From Trema orientale (lineage: Eukaryota > Streptophyta > Magnoliopsida > Rosales > Cannabaceae), in the NCBI GenBank assembly GCA_002914845.1, contig JXTC01000075.1, positions 914,342-978,341 of the forward strand: a stretch of DNA of 64,000 bases. The letters are read 5' to 3'. The notes under the pieces were generated by a model. It did no database searches. It was not told the origin of the DNA and saw only the letters and a program-made list of their open reading frames with translations. Within the stretch, counting starts at the first letter, position 1; the number at the start of each line of letters is the position of its first letter. A program made the position numbers and the translations under genes. Below, piece by piece: positions 45,963-56,536 of this stretch.

Positions 45963-46880
45963 TGGTATCAGAGCTGACAACATTGCTGATAAACTAATGA
46001 AATTCTTGAATCCTGAATCGAACACCCAGAAAATATCATGTACATTGAATCTATGCAGTTGAAAAAAAAAATTCAAATCGATCAGAAAGCTGTAGAATAT
46101 CTGCATCGAACTACCCATCTTGAACTTAGATCACTGAGCCTAAACACCACGATCTTCGGCCATTTGAATTGGCTCTTCCTAAATATGAACCTCCACCTAT
46201 TGTTATGCTGCCGAATCCATGTTTGTCACACATAACTCATCAGTGCCATCATAACTCTGCCGTTCCACTGCACCTGAAGTACCATCGCGAACAGACCTCA
46301 AATCACACTCACCGTACTCATAGCCCAATCTACAAATCTGTGTTCATGCCCTTGCTTCTTATTGAACCTCGAGACTCATGAGAACCTCTGCACTTATTCC
46401 ATGATTCTTCTATCTCTTGCATCATATATAAGTGATTTACTTTGATTTGACTATGAAGATAAAGCCCTAAATATGTGAATAATTGATTCCTTATGAGCTC
46501 AAGAAGATGTACTCCTGTATATTAAAAATCAGGAGAAATTTGCTAAAATGGTCCATCCATTTTAGCTCTTTTATAAGGAGGCCTAGTTTTTTAAGTGATC
46601 AAGAGGCAGTCCATTATGATGACATGGCACTAGTTATTTACTTATTTTCCCATTGGTTTTGATTTTTTTTTTGGTAGCATTCATTTGTACTTTAAAGATA
46701 AAAGTTTTAAATAAAAATTGCTAATAGAGGAAAAAAAAAAACTGCTACTATCACTCAACATACTTCTCAACCTACCCACTCACATGTTGTCAACTTCATG
46801 AAACCACTGTGCCAGAAGATCCTTTACCCCGCCACCTTGAAACTCTCTCTCTCTCTCTCTCCTTAATATTTTTCAGCTAT
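45963..46880 (+). other. Leader/internal DNA of the old copia-like element
   Basis: Begins with the primer binding site. Two open frames of 65-70 codons (46038-46381) overlap in different frames and match nothing I recognise. A CT microsatellite lies at about 46845-46862. No intact gene. Confidence 0.4.
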
Positions 46881-47410
46881 TTTCGGTCTTAGCTTAGCTG
46901 AACGATTAATTTTACCTGACAGATTGCTCGACAGCGTTGTAGTATATGTCAAGTACATTTTGTATATTCAGGAGCTTTACCCTACAAAGGTATTGAGGCA
47001 CTCAACAATAGTGTCGAGTGACTCGACACTCTTCTTCAGTATATCAGCTTGACTTTTTATATTCTAAAATTTTACCTGATAAAGGTGCTGAGTCAATTGA
47101 CATCCTTGTCGGGTACATCGATTAGATATTGAGTGACTCGACACTTTTGTCTAGTATATCAACATGACTTTTTATATTATAAATTTTACCCAACAAAAGT
47201 ATTGAGCCACTCGACATCCTTATCGGGTATATCGATTAGGTGTCAAGCTAACGTTGAGTGGGCATCGACTGTGTTGAGCTAATTTTTGTAAATTCGGAAA
47301 TCTTACTCGATGAGCTTGTCGAGTAGCTCGATAAGCTTGTTGAGTAAATTTTACATAATAAAAATCTTACCCAATAGCTTGTCAAGTGGCTCAACACTAT
47401 TGTTGGGTTT
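46881..47410. repeat. Satellite-like CTCGAC/GTCGAG repeats, left block
   Basis: Degenerate units of about 115-120 bases repeat the order TTTTACC-GAT/CAAAGGT, GAG-CACTCGACA, TTGTCGGGTACATCGATTAG, GAGTGACTCGACAC, TATATCAACATGACTTTTTA. Palindromic GTCGAG-n-CTCGAC pairs occur throughout. No coding potential. Confidence 0.75.
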
Positions 47411-48089
47411 CTTTTTTAACACAAATTTAGTAATATAATTATTATTATAATTAGAGAAAATATCATAAAATGACCTTGTATTTTATTATGTTTCTACGAA
47501 ATCCTCTATGATTTTAAAACTATGGAAAAAGTTCTTTGAATTTTATATTTTAATAGAAAATCTTTGTAATTTTACTATTTTTGGAATTCAACTTTTTTTA
47601 TGTAAGCTAAATCAAAAAAATTATATAACTAGTATGAATAAAGCACATAATTTTGACAATAAATTATGTTTATATTTATTAAGAACATAAACAAAGCTAT
47701 AATTCTATAAATAATATGAATGAAGTAAGCGATAAGTATCTGATTTTGATTCATTATATCTATAAAATTATGAATAATAAAACTCAAAATACTCAAGCAA
47801 TATAAATAAAGTGAGAATTCTATAAGTAATATGTATTACAAATTCAAATTTTGACTTATCATATATCTTTAGAAATATGATAAATATCTTTTTTTGATCC
47901 ATCATATCTTCAAAACTATGAATAATAAAACTTAAATTACTTAAATAATGTAAATAAAGTGAAAATTTTATAAGTAATATTATGAATGAGTTAGTTTCAT
48001 TATTCGAGAAATGTCAATAAAGTGAGAATTCTGTAAATAATACAAATGAGTTTATTACAAATTCAAATTTTGATTTATCATATATCTTT

Positions 48090-49829
48090 TGTAACAACAC
48101 TTAACCTCGTAAAAGCAGAATGTACTGAAAAAAATTTAAACTTTCTATTTAGTTCTGAAAATACTTCTGCGATACATCCCTTTTATATTATAAAATATTT
48201 ACAGCCTGTACAATACAAAACATGGTTTTACTGCCTTTGATAACTCCCACANNNNNNNNNNNNNNNNNNNNNNNNNNNNNNNNNNNNNNNNNNNNNNNNN
48301 NNNNNNNNNNNNNNNNNNNNNNNNNNNNNNNNNNNNNNNNNNNNNNNNNNNNNNNNNNNNNNNNNNNNNNNNNNNNNNNNNNNNNNNNNNNNNNNNNNNN
48401 NNNNNNNNNNNNNNNNNNNNNNNNNNNNNNNNNNNNNNNNNNNNNNNNNNNNNNNNNNNNNNNNNNNNNNNNNNNNNNNNNNNNNNNNNNNNNNNNNNNN
48501 NNNNNNNNNNNNNNNNNNNNNNNNNNNNNNNNNNNNNNNNNNNNNNNNNNNNNNNNNNNNNNNNNNNNNNNNNNNNNNNNNNNNNNNNNNNNNNNNNNNN
48601 NNNNNNNNNNNNNNNNNNNNNNNNNNNNNNNNNNNNNNNNNNNNNNNNNNNNNNNNNNNNNNNNNNNNNNNNNNNNNNNNNNNNNNNNNNNNNNNNNNNN
48701 NNNNNNNNNNNNNNNNNNNNNNNNNNNNNNNNNNNNNNNNNNNNNNNNNNNNNNNNNNNNNNNNNNNNNNNNNNNNNNNNNNNNNNNNNNNNNNNNNNNN
48801 NNNNNNNNNNNNNNNNNNNNNNNNNNNNNNNNNNNNNNNNNNNNNNNNNNNNNNNNNNNNNNNNNNNNNNNNNNNNNNNNNNNNNNNNNNNNNNNNNNNN
48901 NNNNNNNNNNNNNNNNNNNNNNNNNNNNNNNNNNNNNNNNNNNNNNNNNNNNNNNNNNNNNNNNNNNNNNNNNNNNNNNNNNNNNNNNNNNNNNNNNNNN
49001 NNNNNNNNNNNNNNNNNNNNNNNNNNNNNNNNNNNNNNNNNNNNNNNNNNNNNNNNNNNNNNNNNNNNNNNNNNNNNNNNNNNNNNNNNNNNNNNNNNNN
49101 NNNNNNNNNNNNNNNNNNNNNNNNNNNNNNNNNNNNNNNNNNNNNNNNNNNNNNNNNNNNNNNNNNNNNNNNNNNNNNNNNNNNNNNNNNNNNNNNNNNN
49201 NNNNNNNNNNNNNNNNNNNNNNNNNNTTATACTATGGCCATCAAAGTGTGTGCAACCTTGTCCTTTACTTAAAAGCTGAAAGAACTTGGTTAATTAAGTA
49301 AAATTTTGGTAACCCATAGGTAGGCAAGGGTTTAAGGTGTGTTTTAGCTCCCTGCTTTAACTAGAAACTCAAGAAATTTTCATTTAAGCACTTCCAATAC
49401 CCATTTTCGTAGCTTATACCTACACAAGAGGTTAAGATGGGTTTCAGCTCCTAATAGTGTCAAAAACTAAGAAAAATCTCAATTAGACACTTATATTACC
49501 CATACACACATCAAGCATTCTAGGGTTCTTGAATCGATCTTTCACTGCACATGTACACTCCAAGAATTTAGTTAATCAGTTAAGAAACTCAAATTGTGGT
49601 AATAAACATGGATTTCGGCCTATATGCATGTAGGAATAGAAATGCACTTTTAATTAGCATATCTTGAAGTGTATTGTTGAAAAGTATACTAGTGAGAGAA
49701 ACTGGGCACTATGACAAGTAAAAACTTAGTTTAGAGCCAAATTTTAGAACTACTCATAAAATTATGAAATCTAGATGCAAGGATGTTTATTAGTGGCATG
49801 ATGCACTTATGAGAACTTTGAGCACTACA
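48090..49829. mobile_element. LTR-type insertion containing the assembly gap
   Basis: Starts TGTAACAACACTTAACC and ends GAGCACTACA, with exact 5-bp target duplications TCTTT at 48085-48089 and 49830-49834. The empty site can be read from nearby repeat units (ATATCTTTAAGAATAT). About 160 bases are visible on the left and 600 on the right, with no coding sequence. Whether it is a solo LTR or a longer element depends on what the gap holds. Fairly young by its perfect target repeats. Confidence 0.8.
48252..49226. other. Assembly gap (975 Ns)
   Basis: Unknown bases. The true length may differ from 975. A long open frame across it is an artefact of the Ns. Confidence 1.
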
Positions 49830-50210
49830 TCTTTAAGAATATGATAAATATCGGATTTGAATGAGTTAGTTTCATTACTCGAGTAATGTCAATAAAGCGA
49901 GAATTCTGTAAGTAATACAAATGAGCTTATTATAATTTCAATTTTTGATTTATCATATATCTTTAAGAATATTATAAATATCAAATTTTGATCTCTGATA
50001 TCTTCAAAACTATAAATAATGAAACCTAATTTAGTCGAATAGTGAGAAGTTCACAAATAATATGAATAAGTTTAGAAATAAACTTATAAGTTTGATTTAT
50101 CATATTTATCTTATGAAGTGTATCTAATGAAATTTAAATTGCTTTATTATTTTCAACTTGAATAGATTGAGAATTCTATCAATAATACGAATAAATTATA
50201 AGAACTTGAG

Positions 50211-50935
50211 TGGTTTGACACCCTTGTCAGGTGTGTCGAGCATATTTTCTACATTATGAAATTTTACCCAAAAAGGGTGTCGACCCGATGTCGAGTAGAT
50301 CAACACATGTATTGGGTATGTCGAGCTGATTTCAAATAATAGTCTTAGCTTATCAGTGCTTTTATATACTTCTTTCACCAAATCTTTATACGATGTGTTA
50401 GTTTTGACTAAAATTCTTATTGATTGTTGTTTCTCTCTAACCCATTTTCACACTTCTTTAACATTTTTCTACACACCATCATATGAAACAAAAATTGTTT
50501 TCATTTCATGTGTATTTGATGATTTATCTTTGCAAAAATAAAGTTCACAGATAAGAAAACATATATGAAAATATAAAGAACATTCAAAATTTGGTAAAAT
50601 CAGTAAACTTTTATACTACTCGATAACTCTATCAAGTGACTCGGCATGCCTACCGAGTGGTTTGATAGTACTTTTAGATAGGCTCGACAAGTCTATCGAG
50701 TGGCTCGACGTAACTATCGAGTTACTAGATGTACTTATCAAGTCGACAACTATGTTAAGCAAATAACCAGAGAGGATTTTAAGATTTAAGTGTAGTCGAG
50801 CATTGTCGAGTACTACTGATCAACAATAATGTCAAGCATTGTCTAGTAAGGTCAAAACTATCTCGACAGAGTTGTACTTGACAATTAAACTCGACAAAGA
50901 TGTCGATTTCTACTTGATAAAAACTTCAATAGCTT
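50211..50935. repeat. Satellite-like CTCGAC/GTCGAG repeats, right block
   Basis: The same motif family as at 46881-47410 (GTGTCGACCCGATGTCGAG, CTATCGAGTGGCTCGAC, TTGTCGAGTA), at 50215-50335 and 50620-50935, with AT-rich sequence between. Together the left and right blocks bracket the AT-rich array. Confidence 0.7.
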
Positions 50936-51860
50936 CGTTAGTGGATGGAAAAATGCTGTAGGAAGAGATGACAAAACATTGCTAGCAGTTATGAATGAAC
51001 TAGCTTGAAGAAAAAGGAGGAGGAGGAGAGAGAAAATGGATTTTGAGTCTTGACACGAAAAAAAAAAAAAAACATTAGCTAACTATCAAGTCAAAAAGTT
51101 TTTTTTTTTTTCAAGGGCATTCTAGTCTCTCTAATAAAATTATGGTCAAAGAAACTAATTCTAAAATAATAATATTGAAATAGACTAGTTGCTAAATAGA
51201 CAAGAGGCGCTTTGGCTAAGGTTCTGAAAATCACTCCATAGACCCATCAAGAAGGAATCAACGCCATGGACTCAATTTGCACAAATCCTCTTTATTTGGG
51301 CCGAAACATCATCTAGCCCAAATTTGTTTCAGTATGTGGATTTATTTGTTTATTTATTTCTTTGTTCCTTAGTTCGTGTATGAATTTTTAAAAATAAAAT
51401 ACAAAGAAAAAGAAGAAAAGTTGGTGAAAAATATATATAGAATCATCTGTCCTAGTGGTCGTGCAATCTGAAGGTGTTTAATGCATGAATCATTTTTACT
51501 AAATCAAACCATATGATATGGAGATGCATATTGTCGAGAGCAAGAAAATCTCGGCATTAGTAGTAGGTGTAGATGATTGATCAGTTAGCTTAATCAAGAT
51601 TTTTTGTGGTATGAAATGAACCGTGGAAGAGCGCAGTCGAAACTAGCCGATCTACTGTGAAGCTCATATGAACTTGAACCTAGCATGTGAAACTTCTAAA
51701 AATTAATTTGTTATGAAACTCATGTGAATCTAAATCTGGCATCTAAATCGTTTGAAATTGAAACTCTTTAAATTGAGCCAATGAAATCATCAAAGTTGTT
51801 CTCGAAATATGTAAGGCAAGTTGGACATATTTAATATCTACGCACTAACTTGAGGGGAAG
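50936..51860 (+). other. Decayed copia internal DNA
   Basis: Mostly unrecognisable. Near 51825-51857 a trace of the C-terminus typical of copia polyproteins precedes a polypurine tract (about 51850-51860). Poly(A) and poly(T) runs at about 51058-51075 and 51100-51110. Confidence 0.4.
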
Positions 51861-52229
51861 TATTAGAATTTATGATTATTTCCGAACATATTTAACATAT
51901 ATATTTTGTTCAGTTTTTACAAGTTCATGAACCTCTTATTGGTTAGAATATAAGTCTTCATTCATTATGGGCCCTTTGCAATCTTATGCATAATCAATTA
52001 TAAACATATATATAGTTGTTCTAAACATGCTTTCATCTTGACATTATAGTGAGTTGTTAAATGATTATACTAGTTTATACAATATATTCTATTTCTCCCT
52101 CCTACTAAATAAAGAGATGATTTTGGTCTTATATATTCTTCCTCTCAAACCAAACACAACACAACGAAAGTGCTCTTATTCCTCAATTATCTCCATTCCA
52201 TAGGTAATATACTTCTCTTTCCTTCCTAC

Positions 52230-53873
52230 TTTCCTTCTGTCCTATACCAAACTAGTTCTCCTTAGACCTGTAACTAAACACAAGATACAATTAATAATGT
52301 TTAGAACTTTTCTCTGCTCCATTTCTCTCCGTTATTACTTTCTTTTTTTTTTTTTTTTTTTTTTTTGAAGGTTTTGGTGAAATGGAAGACATCGCCTGGT
52401 AGTCAAGGAAATTGATGCTGCCAACTTGCCACTCGGAGATTCTAGCTTATAGTTAAATCGCAAAAGAAAAATTCAAGTAACGTTGCTAATACAACAAAAA
52501 ACTTCTACTGGGGTTCAGTAATATAACATAACAGAAGACAGAAGCAATCGCAATAACTATGAACATCAATACGGGCCATCACAATCAGACATTCAACCTA
52601 CGGCTAAGGAGTAAAGCTTTCCATGCCCTCCATAGTCGGCCTAAAGGGAAAAAAACAATTGGGAAATTGGACAAGTTACTTTCAATTTGACACAGAAGCT
52701 TGTTTCCTTTTCTTTGTTGATTACCCATTTGAAGACACTTGATCTAATTTCCTTTTTACTCTGGTCACATTTAACTCATTTGGATGAGATCGTACTTCAA
52801 TCAAGAAAATACATATGCGACCTGATGCAACTCAGTTGACTTTTCTTTCCTGGTGTTAACTGATGTGGATTTAGTATCACATAACACATATTATATAAGT
52901 TTTGTGGATGCTTTCTCACAGTTTACTTTAATATATTTGTTACAAACAAATCAGACGCTCTAGCTGCTTTTATCAATTTTAAAACTCAAATGGACTTACA
53001 ACTTGACTCAAAGGACAAGGCAATTTAGACTGGCTGGGGAGGAGAGTTTCGAGGATTTACTGATTTTCTTATTAAGCATGACATAGTTCATAGAGTCTCA
53101 TGTCCATCAACTCATCAACAAAATGGTGTGGCTCAGAGGAAGCATAGACATATTGTGGAGACAGGTCTTACATTACTAGCCAAAGCTTCAATGCCACTAA
53201 CATATTGGGGCAATCAAGTGCTTTTTATTTGTTAATGTTTCATGTTTATGTTTCTATATTTAATTGCAATTGCTAGGTAGAGGGCTCAGCTCATGCACAT
53301 TATACGATAGTCATATGAAACAATTCCAACAAAACCATCCAAAGCATTTTTACTGTTGCTTTCATAACATTCTTGACATAGAAAAAGTCGATGTCCTTCA
53401 AAACTGATGTGATCACGGTAACATGACCTCTTAAGAAGACAAATCTTAAACCACTGTTTTACTCCGCATCAAGAGATGGTCAAAGATTCACTACATAATT
53501 GAAAGCCAACAATCCATCACAAGCGTACATTTTATAATTTCTACCGTAACATTCTGGACAGATGCAAGTTAATGTGTTTCCAAAATTAGTATGAATATAA
53601 TGACATGGTCATGCAAATATTAATAATGTGAAAAAAAATATACAAAGCCCAGCTATGGTATAGCAAAAGTTCGACATAGTCTATGAGTTTCGTTCACTTA
53701 AACTAATTTTCTTCCGAGCAAAGACAACTGTACAGCTAAAACACAGCAAAAACCTACAGTATCTGCCTGAAAGAAATGAAGGCCCCAGGATAGATTGATA
53801 AGCAAAGAACAACACATATGTTGCAAAAGTTCTGAAAACAATGGACATAGTAACTTAGGATATTGCCTAAGTT
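52230..53873 (-). other. 3' flank of F-box copy 4
   Basis: Shares with copy 3 the GACATCGCCTGGTAGTCAAGG block and the later CAGCTCATG, AAAAAGTCGATGTCC and TAACATGACCTCTTAAGAAG blocks; exon 3 of the 3' UTR starts at 53766 after the acceptor CATTTCTTTCAG. It is interrupted by a copia integrase fragment at about 52885-53225. A long T run lies at 52343-52366. Confidence 0.6.
52885..53225 (+). mobile_element. Copia integrase fragment
   Basis: About 340 bases match part of a Ty1/copia integrase core: a FVDAFSQFT-like start, DWGGEFRGFTDFLIKH and the HQQNGVAQRKHRHIVETGL segment. It is an isolated fragment with breaks, without LTRs, inserted in the 3' flank of F-box copy 4. Confidence 0.85.
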
Positions 53874-53878
53874 GTTTA

Positions 53879-56504
53879 TGTAAAATCCTAATTTTTATAA
53901 GGGTAATAGAGTCATTTTACAATATAATGGCATTTTGATAAATAACTATTTTCGGAATATTAAAATAAAATATCTAGATTATTTTATTAGGGTCTACAGT
54001 TTCCCATTTTTACATAAAAAACTCCCAATTTTCTCTCTTCTTCCCCAAGGTCTCCGAGACCCTCTTTCTCACCCTCTCACAGTTTCTCTCCTCAAAACCC
54101 ACCGCCGGCGTCGAATCAGGGCCTGAGCTCCTAGCTGCCACCTGCCCATGACCGGACGACGTCGCGCCACCTTTCTCTGGCCACCTTCGCGCTGCCTAGG
54201 TGCGAGGAAGACGAGCTCGAGTTCGCGGCTCCACGCGAACAATTTCTGCGATTCGGCCGCCGTGCACCGTCGTCAGCTGCCCCCACTCACTCGAACCTTC
54301 TCCCAGCGTAGAACCCGACGTGTTTTGGCCAAGGATTGTCGTAAATTTCTCTCCCGTGAGCATTTATTAGTTTTTGGTCGTTTTTGTAACAAAATGTGAC
54401 ATTTTAGCAATTATTTTTGTAAACTTTGGGTATTGATCACAAAGCTTTGAAGGATAATTACATGATTTAAATCAAGATGATGACTGGTTATAGTGTGTAG
54501 AATTGACATTTGATTTGTGAGAAAATTGGCTTGTAAAGTTGGTATTTTCACGAATGTTTCAAAAGTGATATTTTCGTAATTATTTAAAGAAGAGATTGAA
54601 ACATAAATAAATACGATTGTTTTGTGTTGAATCGAAATGTGATAGCAGGAGAATTTCTAAATTTAAAATGTGATATTTTTCTAATTATATTTAAAACGTG
54701 GTATTTTTGTAACTTTCGGATTTTTGAGCCCATTTACTGGTCGGAATCTCGAATGTGAATTCTGACTTCGAATTTGGACTCAATGAAGTCGAGAGACGAA
54801 TTTTGATATATGATTATGTTTGAAGTGGCACAAAAATCGAAATTTTTTAGCTCGTGAATTGTGCCTTTTGAATGCCACGGGACGAGTCCTGCATCGGGAC
54901 AAACTTTTAAAAATTATATATTTAATATAGCATTTTTGGGTGCTCTGAATTCAGTAGTGATCTCCGTTTCTCTATTTGAGGCTCCAGTGGAAAGGTCATT
55001 TTTTCAAATGGACTTATCGGGATCCCGAAACGACCGTTCAAACACCCAAGTGACCGACGAGAGTTTTTCGAGCGTCGTTAGCTTAGTATAGCTACCATTT
55101 TGAGGTAGGACTGCAACTACCTGATTTTATATCTGTTTTGATTTATAGTTGCATTAAAACTTATTTATGAAAAATTGTGATTTCGTGATAGTTTGATAAA
55201 TTGTTGAAAATTTTTGGATTGTACTAGGATTAGACTGTGTAGATTATTATACATATTTTTATATCGTGATTATGGGTAAAACAGCAGTGTGCTGCCTATG
55301 TTACAATAAATCCCAGGATAATACTAAGTTGGATTTTAAAGTATGATTTGATTCCTATTTGCATAGTTATTGTGAACTATTACATGTTGTATATACCATA
55401 GGATCACACACTTGAGTTCTATTATTGCATCATGATAGTTTAGATCACTGGTGAGTTGCTCTAATGCTAGGTGAAAGACCTAGGCCCCTGCGCAGGTTTT
55501 TAGCTGATACAACTACGGGTAGTATAAGGATGCTGGGTACCTTTGCTATAGATGTATTACAGGGCCTTGATGGGAGGATGAAAGCTCACTCATTTACATT
55601 GGTTGATGTATGATATGTACAATCATGTGTTTCTAGTTTTGGCTTTGAATATGTGAATATTGGGGAGGGCTACAGTAGGGGCGCCCCTACGTAGGGCCAC
55701 CCCTTATACACCGTTGGATGGGAATCTGTGGGGAATAACGAGAATTTGTGGGGAATCTATTTATACACAGATTCCCATCCAACGGTTTATAGACAGGGCC
55801 CTACGTAGGGACGCCCCTACCGTAGACGCGCCCGTGAATATTATGGATATCAAATATTTTATAAGCTTAGTTTATAAATAGATTTTAGAAATGGTATTAA
55901 CTATGCAAGTTTGGTAAAATTACATTCAATCAAAAAGATAATTGAATTTCTACTGAGCATGTGAACGCTCACCCCTCTACTTCTCCCACTTTCAGGTGTC
56001 TCTCTAACTGAGGTAGTCATCTTGATGGATAGACAAGCTGTGTAGCTTGTGTATATAGCTCTACTCTTAATTCTTGGTGGTGTTCATACCCTACTAATTT
56101 TCTTTCTTGTTCAGTTATTTAGCCAAGATTAGTAAATCTACTAAGTGGATGTATAAGGATAAATTTGCTATCGATTTGAATACTTGAAACCACAAGTGAT
56201 TCAGTGTAAATTATTTTGGACATTAGAGTAAAGTTTTCAGTTGAATTTATTTACCAAAATTTTTTATTTCTCAACAAGTAACTAAATGAGAAAGCTGAAA
56301 ATTTTCTTGAACTTTAACGGGCCTTTTTCTAAAGTAATTATAAACTAATACGAGCTTTTAATGGATATGAAACTCATAATGACCTGAGGATCAAAATGAA
56401 ATTACCTAATACTTGACTTTACCTGAATTTCAAGAAATTAATATTTTATTATATTTTTACTTAAAATTACTAAAAGTCACGGTTTTGGATTTTTGGGCAT
56501 GACA
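53879..56504 (+). mobile_element. Solo-LTR-like insertion, gypsy type, copy B
   Basis: A 2626-bp insertion bounded by TG (TGTAAAATCC) and CA (GGGCATGACA), with 5-bp target duplications GTTTA (53874-53878) and ATTTA (56505-56509). The empty site can be read from F-box copy 3 (CAGTTTACCTCTG). It shares with copy A the end block AAAGTCACGGTTTTGGATTT, a GTGCT-GAGTTCAGTAGTGA block and the CT-rich leader. No gag or pol is present. The GC-rich open frames at 53935-54399 are leader sequence. A MITE is nested at 55662. One mismatch in the target repeat suggests moderate age. Confidence 0.88.
55662..55833. mobile_element. Mutator-like MITE, copy B
   Basis: A 172-bp near-palindrome with exact 9-bp target duplications, GTGAATATT at 55653-55661 and 55834-55842. 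It begins GGGGAGGGCTACAGTAGGGG and ends CCCTACCGTAGACGCGCCC; the inner arms share ACCGTTGGATGGGAATCTGT and its complement. Same family as 22301-22452, opposite orientation. Nested in the LTR, so younger than it. Confidence 0.95.
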
Positions 56505-56536
56505 ATTTACCTCTGTGTTTCTTCTTTTTGCTCCAT

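Larger units (their letters stand above)
47650..50210. repeat. AT-rich degenerate tandem array, split by an LTR
   Basis: Units repeat AATAAAGTGAGAATTCTATAAGTAATA, TTTGATTTATCATATATCTTT and GAATAATAAAACTTAAATTA. Matching pieces are seen at about 47700-48089 and 49830-50190, i.e. on both sides of the LTR insertion at 48090-49829, which split one array. Non-coding. Confidence 0.75.
45542..52081 (+). mobile_element. Old copia-like LTR element, outer boundaries
   Basis: A 5' LTR (45542-45962, holding a SINE) starts TGTTGGAATTTGTTATTATT and ends TTTTACA, followed at once by a primer binding site TGGTATCAGAGC (45963 on). A related LTR-like sequence (51861-52081) starts TATTAGAATTTATGATTATT, follows a polypurine tract (TTGAGGGGAAG) and a trace of the usual copia C-terminus, and ends TTTATACA. 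Flanks ATTTA and ATATA could be target duplications (4/5). The LTRs are strongly diverged, so it is old. The interior is mostly non-coding satellite-like DNA plus a younger LTR insertion, and it carries many breaks. Pairing of the two ends is inference. Confidence 0.45.

Noticed and set aside
48222-49301. 359-codon open frame on the plus strand
   Set aside because: It exists only because the Ns of the assembly gap contain no stop codons.
53935-54399. GC-richer open frames, Arg/Ser-rich
   Set aside because: They fall in the leader part of the solo-LTR-like insertion, overlap in different frames and match no protein family.
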